In this document: one piece after another, positions 9,178 to 19,822 of the stretch
How the letters are laid out: each line of letters opens with the position of its first letter
Numbering within the stretch: position 1 is the first letter of the stretch
Assembly (NCBI GenBank): GCA_026770575.1
Contig: MU657269.1
Span: 104,354 to 168,353, forward strand
Reading direction: 5' to 3'
Source of the DNA: Pelagophyceae sp. CCMP2097
Taxonomy: Eukaryota; Sar; Pelagophyceae
DNA: 64,000 nucleotides
The notes under the pieces: generated by a model
What the model saw: only the letters and a program-made list of their open reading frames with translations
The model's database searches: none
What the model was told of the DNA's origin: nothing
Translations under genes and position numbers: made by a program

Positions 9178-12100
9178 GTCGCACTTTTTGATGCATTGTT
9201 TCCCGAATCCCACGACGCCACCCCAGCGTCGAGGTTCCCCAGCGTCGTATTCATGTGGTGCTCCATGGTGACGGGCGTGTACGCCGCCGGGTTCTCCGGG
9301 GTGATGAACTGGGGGAGAGGTTGCACGAGAGCATCTGGTGCGACTGCGTGGAAGCGAATAATCGACTGCCGAGGGTGTTCCATCGGCAAAACGCGGTGCG
9401 GCGTCGCTTTGAGCAGGCCGTTGGTGTAGCGCTCCAAGACGTCGCCGATGATGACCTATTTTCACCCATGACACGTCACAAGTATCGTCACCCATGAGAC
9501 GTCCGATGTCTCGATGGTCACCGATGACACGTCTGACGTACAACTCGGGCGCCCAAACGCCGCCCCGGGGCGATTCATCCTTTGGCAAGGCGGGCTGCAT
9601 TTGAGCAGACGCGAGAGAGGACGCGAGAGAGGACATCTCTTTGGGACTCGGTCTCATCTTTGTATCGGGACCGTCCAGGTCCGTCTCGGGCCGGCGCAGA
9701 GGGCAAGTCGAGGCCTCTGACCCGGAATGAAGTCGGGACCAGGTCCCCATTCTGGGCCAGTATGTCTCGGAATCCTGTCTGGCCCCTCGACTCGAGGGCT
9801 GTCTGGCCCCTTGACTCAAGGGCTTTCGTTTTCCAGACGCTTTGCCGCACCACGAACTCGGGCCCAACGGGGGCGTCGTACCACTCGGCCTCGGGTCCTC
9901 GAGCGAGTTGGTCGCGCCTCAGGAGCTGCAGGCCGGGGGCGTCTTGGTGCATCAGCGTGAAAGCTTCAAAGTCCGTGTGCGGCGCCTATCAGTGTCCCGA
10001 TTCGCGCAAAAGGGCCTCGAATCAGCCTTCCTCCGGCGTTCACGGAGCCTCTCATGCCGCTCACACATTCGTTCTCACGAATTCGTCAAAGGCCCACGGA
10101 GGGGCGCCCCACGGAGGGGCGCCCCACGGAGGACCGTCGACGGGGCGTCGACGGGGCCGCGGAGGACCGTCTACGGGGCCACGTCGTCTACTGGGCCACG
10201 CAGGACCGTCTACGGGCCCACGGAGGACCGTCGAGGCCCTCGTGGGACCGCCCGGGACCGCAGAGGGCCTCTCAAGGACCATCGAGCGCCCCTGACTCTT
10301 CGCAGAGGGGTCGCACGGGACCGTCGAGAAGGCAGAGAGACCCCGACGACGCGGGCGGAGAAGACCGCATCGGAGCGTCTTCGGGGCCACGAAGGAGCTT
10401 TCAAGCATAGGACTCTCCAGCGGCCGTCGACGGACTCTTGGGGCCGTCGACTGGGCCGTCTCCGCCCCCCGTCGGACCGTCTCCGGCCCGCCACACGGAG
10501 TGTTGCGCGCCCGCTGCGCCCACGTGACCCCAGAGTCGCATGCACCTCGCGGGCTCCGCTGCCCGCCCTTGCGCCCATTCTTACGGGACCGTCGAATGGG
10601 ACAGTCAGAGGGACCGTCTAGGGGACCGTACGATGGACCGTCTAAAGGATCGTATCGGTCCCTATCAGTACTGTCAGGGAACTGTCAAAGGGTCCATAAA
10701 TGGGACTGTCGAAGGGACCGTATAAGGGCCCGTCTCGGTGACTGTCGTCAGGACCGTCGAATGGAACCGTCTCAGGGTCCGTCTCGGGGTCCGTTTCGGG
10801 GACCGTCGAAGAGGGACCGTCAAACGGGACCGTCAAAAGGACCGTCTCGGGACGGTCAGCACAAGGGCACGTATGAGAGCCCGCCGTCGAGACCATTCGT
10901 ATACCCCCCAAAAAGGTCTCAGGGCTCGTACGTCTCGGAGCCCGTAGTGGTCTGTGAAAGGGGCCATGCGAGAGACCGTGCAAAGGCCCGTATGAACGCG
11001 CAGGTGACCGTCGAGGCCCCTCAAAGGACCGTCTAGGAGACCGTACGAGGGACCGTCCGTAATCAGGACCGTATAGGAGGCCGTATAGGAGACCGCATAG
11101 GAGACCGTACAAGGCATCGTCTCAAGGACCGACTCGGGACCGTCGAAAGGGCCGTCGAAGGGGCCGTCTGAGGGGCCGCGCGTATGGGAGGCGGCTCTGA
11201 AACGGCCAGAGCTCTTGCGAGGCACCTCCAACGGCAGCCGCGCCGGCCGGCGAGGCCCCGACGGAGCCAAAGTGGTTGTCATCAGCTGACTCGGGTCCAC
11301 GTTTCCGGACCACATTTCCGGTCCACGTTTCGCCGACTCGGGTTTTCGCGATGCCGACGTTGGCTTCCTCCTCTTCCTCGTCCGTGTACGTCCAGTGGTG
11401 GTCGCCCGAGTTGGAGTTGGCCATTGTCCACCCGTCCTGCTCAGCGGGCCGGCCGGGGTACGAGATGAGGCGAATCGTGCCTAGAGTTTCGAGAGCGTTT
11501 CCAGAGGGCTTCGAGAGGCTTTGGAGAGCGTTTCTCGAGCGTTTCCAGAGGGCTTCGAGAGGCTTGCCATAGGGCTTCTCAACGTTTCTCGAGCGCGGCG
11601 CGCACGCCGGCATCCGCCCAAGGCGTTTCTCTCAAGCGCCCCCGCCTCGGATCACCGTCGTGTGGCGTTTGGGGTGGGGACGCGGGATTGTGCCGAGGTC
11701 GGACCCCGGAGGTGCCTCAAACGTATCCAGCGGCAGCGCCAGCACCTCCGCGACGGCGCGCAGCACGGCCGCGCCGCACACGTCCTGCTTGAGGTAAAGA
11801 GAGTCGAAGGACGCCACCGTGCCTGCGAGGCGCCGTCGCAGAAATGTGCTCTCAACAGTGGCTCCAAAAGGTGCTGACCCGACGGGAGCGCCGAATCCCA
11901 ACCATTCTGCAGCCTTGACGCGGCGACTCGGCTGTAGTCCCAGGCCGACGCCGTCGACTTTGAGACGCCGTCGTAGGACGGCTCGGAAACGCCCACCTAA
12001 AGGGTTTCGAGAGGAAATACTCGAGCATTGATTGGCCACGACGGTCTTCCAAGGCGCCCACTCGGGCATCATGCGCGTGCGACGGTCCAGCGTCTGTCCG

Positions 12101-12925
12101 CGGCGTGGATCGCTGCCGGCTCTGAATCCGCTCTAGACTCGAGGCCTCGCCATCCGCGTTTGCCGGTCCCGCGCCGTCTTTGTACGTCGAGGCCGTTGTA
12201 GTGGACGCCGGAGAGGCCGGAGCCGCCGTTTTTGGAAAAGGCGCGCTTTGTCGACAATGGGAGCGAGTGCATGCTCCTCGAGAAGTCATACGCTCCTTTC
12301 ACAAACCCATCGTCCAGTTCCGCTACCTACTCCAAAAGTCAGCACCCCTCGCGGCACCAGCCCCGCCGGCGTCGGTCGAGCCGAGGTCCGCACGCTCTGG
12401 TGTGTTGAACCCAGAGGGTTGCAGACCTTAGGGACGACTCTGGGTGCAACCTCCCGTTGGGTTGCACCCTTTCGTTTCCAAACCGCGGCACCCCGCCTCC
12501 CCGCGGCACGGGCGGCCGTCCCGCCGCCTCCCCGCGGCGTCGACGGAGCCTCTGCCGCCGCCGCTCGGTGCGCATTGGCATTGCCGACGTCGCGTTGACG
12601 TTCCAAACGTCATCGACTGTCACGTTTCGTAATCGACGCAGCCGATTACAGTCGACGAGGCGTAAAAGAAACCCGGCGCTCCTTCTCCGAGGAGCGCGGC
12701 GTGGAGCTGCTTCAGAGCGTCCTTGCGTCGCGAAGGGCTGGCGCCGGTGGCGAGGCCGCCGACGTCGACCGTAGGCACTGCGCCGCCGACATTAGGCACG
12801 CCGACGCTGCTCAACCGCCTTACCGCGGCAGACCCGCGCAGCAGCCGTCGCGGCAGCATCGAACGAAAACACAAGCTTCCGACTGACTCGTCCTCAATTT
12901 CAAGAGTCGTCCTCGGACGAGCCAA
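9153..12925 (-). CDS. Isopenicillin N synthase-like 2OG-Fe(II) dioxygenase, multi-exon
   Basis: Exons recognised on the minus strand, in order: 12925-12650 (N-terminal VPTVDVGGLATG and GAPGFFYASS, the HGFF-type start), 12326 to about 12210 (AYDFSRSMHSLPLSTKRAF), 11822-11682 (AVAEVLALPLDTF), 11480 to about 11350 (TIRLISYPGRP), 9985-9851 (APHTDFEAFTLMHQDAPGLQLL) and 9455-9153 (VIIGDVLERYTNGLLKATPHRV, then RQSIIRF). The H-x-D of PHTD, the distal His of PHRV and the Arg of RxS match the iron and 2-oxoglutarate or substrate ligands of this family. Splice phases agree for 12650/12326, 11682/11480 and 9851/9455. The link between 12210 and 11822 probably needs one more exon. Substrate is unknown; plant and algal relatives oxidise gibberellins, flavonoids and other small molecules. 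The intron between 11350 and 9986 is a repeat tract. Confidence 0.75.
10085..11170. repeat. Degenerate GGACCGTC short-period tract inside an intron
   Basis: About 1.1 kb made of irregularly spaced variants of GGACCGTCTA and GGACCGTCGA, with a GGGGCGCCCCACGGA unit at the left end. It fills most of one intron of the dioxygenase gene, while the other introns in the window are mostly 50-240 nt. All open frames in it are low-complexity. Confidence 0.8.
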
Positions 12926-13013
12926 AGTTTTAGCGATTTGAAGCGCGCGACGTGTCTACATCGGTGCGGGGAGGTCCGCGAGGCGCACCGGGTCCCGCCG
13001 ACCCTCCGGATCG

Positions 13014-13140
13014 ATGGACACCCCGCCGGCCGCCCCGAAGCCCCGCTGCGTCTGCGCCGCACCGAACGGCAAGCACTGTACCAAGTGCAAACTTTGAATC
13101 CTGGAATTATTGCGGCAAGGGCACAACAAGGCGTGCAGAC
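13014..13140 (+). pseudogene. MYND zinc finger remnant upstream of the RING-Sel1 gene
   Basis: ATG at 13014 starts MDTPPAAPKPRCVCAAPNGK, then HCTKCK, the first half of a MYND finger, then a TGA. GHNKAC, the end of a MYND finger, follows in the same frame after the stop. A near-identical start (PKPCCVCDVPGGKHCTKCK) occurs at 52.4 kb. The domain is broken here unless an undetected intron removes the stop. Confidence 0.55.
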
Positions 13141-13167
13141 TTTCAGGACCGCCTCCTCGAAGAGCTC

Positions 13168-14010
13168 ATGCCGCTGAAGATCAAGGAGGCGCCGGCCATC
13201 GTCGCGGACGTTTCGCCGGCGGACGGCGCCAAGGCGCGCTTACCGGCTGTTCGGGCGGCAAAGACGACAGAGGCCAGTGCGCTGAACGACGACGTGCCGC
13301 AGTGGCGCGACACTTGCGCAATCTGCTTCGATCTCCTTCCATTCGGAGTTGACGCGACATTCTATGAGTGCTGCTGCAAGTCGATCTGCACGGTCTGCCA
13401 CGTCAAGTGCCAGCAGTACGACGAGCGCTGCCCGCTCTGCCGATCGCTGCCCTATGAGTCGGACGCCGATTGGGTGGGCCGGCTGCAGAAGCACGCCGAC
13501 AAGGGCAACGCCCAAGCACAGGTGCAGCTCGGACACGAGTACCGTGATGGTAGCACGGGACTCCAGCAGAATTTTAAGCGGGCATTCCAGCTTTTCGAGC
13601 TCGCTGCGGCGCAAGGAAATGCAAAAGCTCAGGATTCTCTGGGGACTTGTTACGTTCAAGGGGAAGGCGTCGAGATTGACTTCAAGACCGCCGCGCTGTG
13701 GTACCGACGCGCGGCCGAGCAAGGCTATCCTGCCGCTCAGGCCAATCTCGCCCTGATGTTCGACAACGGCAAAGGTGTGGCGCAGTCGATCGACGAAGCC
13801 GTGAAGTGGTACCGCCTCGCCGCGGCGCAGGGTCAGCCAAAAGCGCTCTACAACCTCGGCGCGTGTTATCAAAATGGCGATGGCGTGCCGCAGGATCTCG
13901 ACGAGGCGCTGCGCCTCTATGAGCGCGCCGCGGCCAAGGGGCACGCCGGCGCCGCGGCGGCGGTCGACGAGGTCGAGGCGTTCCTCGCGGCGGCGGCGCG
14001 CGCCAAGTGA
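13168..14010 (+). CDS. RING finger plus Sel1-repeat protein
   Basis: Intact 280-codon frame from ATG 13168. A RING finger occupies roughly residues 50-95 (CAICFDLLP, then FYECCCKSICTVCH, then CPLCRSLP). Four to five Sel1 repeats follow, for example AQVQLGHEYRDGSTGLQQNF, AQDSLGTCYVQGEG, AQANLALMFDNGKGVAQS and ALYNLGACYQNGDGVPQD. Family knowledge: RING domains act in ubiquitin ligation and Sel1 repeats bind partners, as in ER-associated degradation factors. The MYND remnant upstream suggests the ancestral protein was MYND-RING-Sel1, so this copy may have lost its N-terminal domain. A disabled paralogue lies in the opposite orientation at 7650-8505. Confidence 0.8.
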   Translation: MPLKIKEAPAIVADVSPADGAKARLPAVRAAKTTEASALNDDVPQWRDTCAICFDLLPFGVDATFYECCCKSICTVCHVKCQQYDERCPLCRSLPYESDADWVGRLQKHADKGNAQAQVQLGHEYRDGSTGLQQNFKRAFQLFELAAAQGNAKAQDSLGTCYVQGEGVEIDFKTAALWYRRAAEQGYPAAQANLALMFDNGKGVAQSIDEAVKWYRLAAAQGQPKALYNLGACYQNGDGVPQDLDEALRLYERAAAKGHAGAAAAVDEVEAFLAAAARAK

Positions 14011-14589
14011 CGCGGAAGGGCACCCTATCTCATAACAGATGATCCCCGATGCGCATGTCTGTTTGAGCCGGGAGACGGCACGGCCGAGGCACCGGACCTG
14101 CGCGGGGCTCCATCGGCTGCGAGAATCCTCTTTTGGTTGTGGCGACTTATCACGCCGGGGAGGCGTTCCGGTACGCCTTTAGGCAGCATGCCGGCCTTGC
14201 TCTCGCAGTAGGAGAGGGGTTTCTCTTGGGCCTTTCTACCACCCCGCGGACTCTGCTCGTCCGCGCCCTGCTCGTCCACGACACGCGTCGCGTAAGCCTT
14301 CCCCCCGCGGAGACCCAACGCCAGCGGACGGGCCTCCTTTTGATCGTTCAGAGTTCATCTCTGCCGAGATGGGGGCGCTCGCGCAAGCAAATCGGTCGCT
14401 CGCGGGGATTCCTGCGCCGGCCACGGGCGCTCGCGCAAGCAAGTCGGAGCGGCGGTCTCCGACCCCCTGCGGCAGCACCGGACGCGGCGCGCGTCGCTCG
14501 AGCTGCGCGGGCCGCGGCCGGCCGCGCGCATTCTCGGCCGTCGGAAGGGCCGCGCTGCGAAGGGCGCCGCGCAGCCATCTTCGTCGTCG

Positions 14590-14827
14590 CCGCCGGCGTC
14601 TTGAGCTCCTCTGCCGCGCACGACGATGCGTCCTCCCGAAGCGTCGAGTCGAGCGGCGTGAACCAGCGTGCATGGTCGGGCCCATATGCATGGCCCTCCC
14701 AACCGTGGACGCGTCGGAGCTCGCCGAAAGCCCGCAACGGAAGAAACGTCGCTAAAAGGGTGGCAACGGCCGCGCGTCCCCGAGCCTCGCGCCTCCTCCG
14801 CTCTCCGCGCGGCGGCAGCCGGCGCAC
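14590..14827 (-). CDS. Possible N-terminal exon with targeting-type leader
   Basis: The minus-strand frame from 14827 starts MRRLPPRGERRR, has a hydrophobic stretch AAVATLLATFLPLRAFGE and continues as HARWFTPLDSTLREDASS. A basic start, a hydrophobic core and a phenylalanine near the predicted cleavage point resemble a bipartite plastid leader of complex algae. No downstream exon is identified and no family is recognised. The rest of 14040-15000 shows only a small internal duplication (GCGCTCGCGCAAGCAA at about 14389 and 14429). Confidence 0.25.
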
Positions 14828-15031
14828 GGAGCACCGGTGCGTCGCCTGTGTCGCTTGGAAGAAGCCTCGTGAGCCGCAGCAAGGCGTGCTTTGAGAGTTT
14901 TAGAAAAGAGTGCCTCGAGGACCTCGCTCCCGGCTTACCCGGCGCGGCGGCCTCATCTCGAGCTCCGGCCTCACTTGGCTGTCCTCGATGACCCTCGCCC
15001 GGCCTCCTCGCTGACCCTCGCGGCGTCAGGC

Positions 15032-15637
15032 ATGCCGATGAATGACCCGCGCGCGGACGCGGACGCTTACTTGGAGAAACACAACGTCAAGCGACTCTTC
15101 CGCGACCTCGGCACCCAACTCGCATACAAGCGGCCCGCCGACCCGAACGCGTGCGTTCGAAAGATGAGCGGGGGGGCGCCTCTGGCGCCTCTGGCCTCTT
15201 GCCGCCGACGCCGACGATGACGCCGCCGCTGACGCCGACGCCGACGCAGGTTCATGCTCAAGATGCTCGAAGAGATGCAAGACTCCACGGCGCCATTCTT
15301 CACGGAAGACGACGTGCGTCCAAGTGCATTCGGGCGGCCGCGTGCGTCGTCGGACCGTCGATTTAGGTGGCCGCCTGCTTTGCGGCTTTCGATCCAAACG
15401 GTACCGGCCAGATCACGGCGCAGCAGTACAGGCACGCGCTGAAGAGCCTGGGCGTCGACGCGCCGACCAAGTGCGTGGCTTGACATCTCGTCGAGCTGCG
15501 TGGCTTCTGTTACACAGTCCACTCCTATGCTGTGATGCACTCCATCCCGTAGGCCCCTCGCGCCCGACGTGTTGAAGGTGAACCGCGAAACGTTTGTGAC
15601 GTTGACTTTGGCAGAGCTCAAGGCCGATGCCCTGTGA
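15032..15637 (+). CDS. EFCAB10: EFCAB10-like protein: RIIa/Dpy-30-type docking domain plus EF-hand
   Basis: Four exons with matching phases: 15032-15150, 15250-15313, 15367-15470 and 15553-15637, with introns of 99, 53 and 82 nt; the donors are all GTGCGT. The 123-residue product is close to the size of animal EFCAB10. Residues 9-40 form the docking helix pair (YLEKHNVKRLFRDLGTQLAY, then KRPADPN); the middle is FMLKMLEEMQDSTAPFF; an EF-hand loop DPNGTGQITAQQ has Gln instead of Glu at position 12, so calcium binding may be weak; the tail is LAPDVLKVNRETFVTL. In animals the family is associated with cilia and flagella. Each intron alone is too short and frame-breaking to be seen by single-frame reading. 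Confidence 0.85.
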
Positions 15638-15856
15638 GCTCAAGGCCGACTCTATGTAAAGCGGTTGTGCCAGAGGCCACCTCGATAGAAGGCGCTTCCC
15701 GAGTTTGAGTATGACATGTCTACAGCCGCCTCTTATAACTCAGTCTGGGTTATTACATGTAACTGGAGTCTGGGTCCACTGGGTCCACTGCCTCTGGGAC
15801 GGGCGGCGGCGGCGGGCTCGTTGGATTTGAACAGGGTCTGGTCATTTTTGCTCCAC

Positions 15857-15933
15857 GGTCCAACGGACCGCAAAAAAACAACAGACCCCAAAGCTTCGGG
15901 GGGGTCCGTTGGATTTTTGCGGTCCGTTGGACC
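15857..15933. repeat. 20-bp perfect inverted repeat
   Basis: GGTCCAACGGACCGCAAAAA at 15857-15876 is exactly reversed at 15914-15933, with a 37-nt loop that contains another partial copy (GGTCCGTTGGA). The first 13 bases resemble their own reverse complement. It may be a small hairpin element or MITE remnant between genes. Confidence 0.75.
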
Positions 15934-16195
15934 GGGGGTCCCTTAACCATCACACGTCACGAGGCTCAGGAGAATGGGAATCACCCTGCAGGGCACCACG
16001 CGCGCAGTTCGACTCCGTTAAGGTTCGGGCCTAGAGCACGTATTCAAAGTACACCCTTCTTATTAACCGCTTCCAATGCTCCAAACGCGATTTAACAAGC
16101 CGCGACCTCGCACAACCCACAGGGCCCTCATACGATTCGACATTGGCCAATCTCTCTGTCCCCTTCTCGCTCTCTCCTTTTCAACTGGCCGCGAC

Positions 16196-16935
16196 GAGCT
16201 GTCCGCGCGGCGGCGGTGCAGGCCCCACGTCGGCGGCGTGCGTCCGCGGCGACCGAGGATGCACCGCAAAGCTCGCTATCGCGCCCTCGAAGCTCTGTCG
16301 CTTTCCAATCGCGTTCGGTGCTTGGTTTGCACGGACCCGCTGACGTCGGAACTCGGTGTCACTCCCGTCCAGGTAAGCTGCATGTCCTTGCGCGCCGGTG
16401 CTTGTGCTCCTGCGGCTGGGGGATCCCTCTGGCGCGCGCGCGCGTGCCTCTGGCTCTTCGCGCCCAGTGTGACTGTGATGCGTGTGCCTAGTTAGGCGTC
16501 CTCGCCGACGCCGCCGCCGCCGCCGACTGGTTCCAACGCGCAGCAGACGACGGGTACGCGCTCGCTCTACACGATCTCGGCGTCTTGCACTACGAGGGCG
16601 TGCCACAGTCGGACAACCTCGCCGTGCGGTGCTGGATGGACACCACTATTCTGTTGAACGCCGAGGCCATGTTCCGCCTCGGCGTGCACTACGGCGTACT
16701 CTGCCGCCTTTGGCTTCCGGACGACGAAGACCACGCGAAGATGCACTTCAAGCAAGGCCAGCGTTGCATCTTAACTGGAAGCTTGCCAAAGCGGTCCATC
16801 GGGACCGAAGGTCCCTCGTGCATAAATAAACGTAGCAGTTTCTCGCCCGTGTCGTTCGTTGGACCCTTAGCCCGTCGCGCAGCCTCCCCTTTTTGCAGCA
16901 ACGCCCCATAGGGGGCCGCAAACCCCTTTCTTTGA
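16196..16935 (+). pseudogene. RING/Sel1-like gene, copy 1, truncated
   Basis: Segment duplicated at 19823-20718. It encodes RKARYRALEALSLSNRV and CLVCTDPLTSELGVTPVQ, then a GTAAGC donor at 16373, then Sel1-like repeats WFQRAADDGYALALHDLGVL and NAEAMFRLGVHYGVLC. The second exon's acceptor region has changed so that the frame no longer joins. The 3' coding end (LELALRYGHEPAAAAL in copy 2) is missing through a deletion of about 180 bp between AAGCA/GGCCA microhomologies. Homology continues past the gene to a CCCCATAGGGGGCCGCAA end. Confidence 0.7.
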
Positions 16936-17431
16936 ACAATTATTCCGTTGTCGGAATATTGCAATCTCGGAATTTCCGGAAATAGAGGGCTCTCCGCCGT
17001 CCGTTCGCGTTGCCGTGACGGCGTCCGCTGCTGCGCCGCGCGCGCGCGCAGCCGGCGACGCCGGCGCGGCAGGCATGCCGGTGCGTCTGCACGCGGGGAC
17101 GTCGACGGGGGCGGAGTTTAGGGCCGTTGGCACGCTTTCTGAGACTGGTCGCCGCGTTCCTCCGGGAGCGCGGCGTTCCCAGACAACGCCGCTCCCGGGG
17201 GAACGCGCGGGAAAAGGCGCCGGCGCCCGGATACAGCCGCGCGCGGCGCAAGCGCCCGCGGCGGGCCGCGCGCCGCCCGTTGGGGGCACCGCCGGCGGCG
17301 CCCAGACGCGCGGCGGGCGTGGCACGCGCCGCGCCGCCGCCGCGCGGCGTTGGCGGCCGCGTTTGCTGTGCCCCCCGCGTCGGCGTTCGCTTTCCGCGCC
17401 CGCGCCGCTCTCGCCGATGGAGCTTGCGTAG

Positions 17432-19376
17432 GAGGTGACCTTTGCGGCGGCCGGCCGACAGAGCCTCAATTTGGCCCTCAAAGGAGACAACTCACCCCGA
17501 AACGCACCCCGACACGACGTTAAGGCGGCCATGAACAAAGCCGCCGACGACGACAAGGCAGCAGAGCTCTTCGACATTGGGTGCGCACGCGGGTTGGACA
17601 GACTTTTTGGCGGGGCTGCGGTGCCGTCGTGTCATTGGGGCTGCCGTCGTGTTGTTGGGGCTGCCGCGTCGTCGAACTTTGGCGCGGGCCGCCGCACGCT
17701 CCCGCTTTAGGATCGACTGCGTGGCGCGCGGCGACTTTGTGGGCGCGGAGGGCGCTTTCCAAAAATCGATTGGCTTGGCGAGTGAGCCCGACGCTCTTGC
17801 TCATTGCAACTTGGGAGTGGCGCGCGAGCGCCTCGGCAACGTCGACGGCGCCATCGACGCCTACCGCCGTGCCTCCAAGCTCGACGCCACGGATCCCTTT
17901 GCACTTGTGAACCTCGGTACGTCGCATCCACGCGCTCGGGACAACCTCCGCAATCGCACCCTTTAGGCGACGCTTTGGTGCGGCAGCAGCGGCACCGCGA
18001 GGCGGAGCGGGCGTACCTGGCCGCTCTGGCCATCCAGAACGACGAGCCCGCGGCGGCGCCGAGGCTTGGAAGCTGATGCAGGCTTTTCGTCGAGGTGCTC
18101 TAGTGGCGGGCGTGCGACGCCAGAGCGGCGGGCGTGCGAAGCCAGAGCGGCGGGCGAGCGACACCAGAGCGGCAGCGTGGGCGAGATGGGGAGAGCGTGC
18201 TTTTGAAGCCTTGGACGTGCTTTTGAAGCCTTGGACCGCTCTGTCGCTCTTCCAACGTTTTTTCGCTAGGCACGACGAGCCGTGGGGCACTTTAAATAAC
18301 TTGGGAGTCTGCTACGAGAACATGGGCGACGCCGCGCGCGCCACCAAGCACCGAGCCGCGCCCCATGGAAACGAAAATAAAAGGCGGTCGAAAAAGCTGA
18401 ATCCAAAGGAATGTCCGTCCACGGTCCTTCATGTCCGGCCGGTCTCAGCCCTACACGGACCCTCGACGGTCCGAGGACGGACCCCGGGTCCTATACAAAC
18501 CCTGCACGGTCCTCTCTGGGCCGCGTCCGACGGGGCCTCGACCCTGCAGACCCCGCATGGTCCTCACTGGGCCTCGGCGGTCCCACGAGGACCTTGTACG
18601 GCCCTCTCCAGACGCTCTCCAGACGCTCTCCAGCCCCTCGCCGGGCCTCGAGGGATCGTCGGGCGCCACCGTGGCCCCGAAAATAAACGTATAGGAAACC
18701 CTATAGGAAACGTATAGGAAACCCTATAGAAAGCCTATAGGTGCTACCATAAAGCAGTCGCCTTGCGCCCGCAGTACGTCGTCGCGCGCGACAACCTGCG
18801 CCGCCTCATCAAGCGGCCCGGCGCGCCCGCGACTTCGGCGCACCAATCGGCAGCGCATGCTGCCCCTCCGGCCGAGCTGCGCGCGCCGCCGCGCACCTTC
18901 GTCGGCCCGCCTTCGCCGCAAAAGGCGAGCACGTACACGGAGAACGTCTCGCCGCCGCGGTCCGACGCGGCGGCGGTCCACGGGCCCCGCGCCGCCGCGA
19001 TTGCGCACGCCGGCGCCCGTTCCCCGGGCAGCCGGGGGAGCGTGTGGGAGCGAATTCTTCCTTCTGGCGCTTTGGAGCGAATCGCCCCTTGCCGCGCTTT
19101 CTGCCCCGACGTTGTTGCGGCGTCTTAGTTTCTGCGTTTTTTTTTTGAAACGTCTTTTTGTAGGACGTCGACGCTATTGAAACTTCGACTTCGACGTCTT
19201 GCGAATTCCGCTCCTTCAACGACGAAGACCTCGACCAAGACGCGCGATACGACTGCTCGCTGGGCAACCTGAGCGGCTTCTTTTATCTGTGCACGACGTT
19301 TTCGGGCCGGGACCGGGATGATGATTCCTTCGAGGACCCGCCAAAGTCACCGAGGTCTCCTCCGAGTCGGAGGTGA
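17432..19376 (+). CDS. TPR-repeat protein, multi-exon
   Basis: Exons in agreeing phase: 17432-17580, 17711-17916 and one from 17967, joined by introns of 130 and 50 nt. They read AAELFDIGIDCVARGDFVGA, FQKSIGLASEPDALAHCNLG, IDAYRRASKLDATDPFALVN and EAERAYLAALAIQNDEP, typical TPR helices. Later exons start at 18270 (HDEPWGTLNNLGVCYENMGD), near 18754 (LRPQYVVARDNLRRLIKR) and at 19164 after a strong pyrimidine tract and TAG, running to a stop at 19376 (DVDAIETSTSTSCEFRSFND). The frame near 18045 needs a one-base shift to continue, which may be a sequencing error. The product is probably a soluble scaffold; no specific complex can be named. The whole gene lies between the two copies of a duplicated RING/Sel1-like segment. 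Confidence 0.65.
18090..18235. repeat. Short tandem duplications inside a TPR-gene intron
   Basis: Three copies of an approximately 23-bp unit (GCGGGCGTGCGACGCCAGAG) are followed by a duplicated GTGCTTTTGAAGCCTTGGAC. Confidence 0.65.
18410..18745. repeat. GGTCC-rich tract and CTATAG-rich tandem motif in a TPR-gene intron
   Basis: 18410-18660 is a degenerate tract of ACGGTCC and CGGTCC units. 18680-18741 is a tandem of AACGTATAGGAAACCCTATA variants lying just before the next exon. A very similar tandem precedes the exon at 31951 and, on the minus strand, the exon at 56620. Confidence 0.65.
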
Positions 19377-19822
19377 ATTTCACAACCCAAAAGGCGATCT
19401 GATGCACCGCACCGCAATGCCTGCGGAGCCCGAGGAGGGCCCGCCTAACACTATTGCAAAGCCAGATACGGCGGACCGCGGCGGCGGCGGGAGCCTTGGA
19501 CCGTTCCTTGCGAGAACCGTGCCCCAGTCTTCTCCCAGCGGCGATTAAAGTGCATGCGCGAAACCCTTTGAAGACCCCCGTGGCAAGCAAAGCGCACGGC
19601 GGCGGCGCGCGCGTCTCCAGAGCTCCGTCGCGACACCATCATGACGTCACGAATTACTCAGGATGGCTGTGAACAAGTCTAGGAATCCTACCTGTTGGAT
19701 TACGCCCAACCTTGATCGCATGAGTCCGTGTGCGCGCGTCGAGGCGCACGCCAAAGTTGCGCCCGGCAAAGTGCTCTCGTCGCTCACTTCAATTTTGGTT
19801 TCCGGCCCCTTCGAAGACCTGT

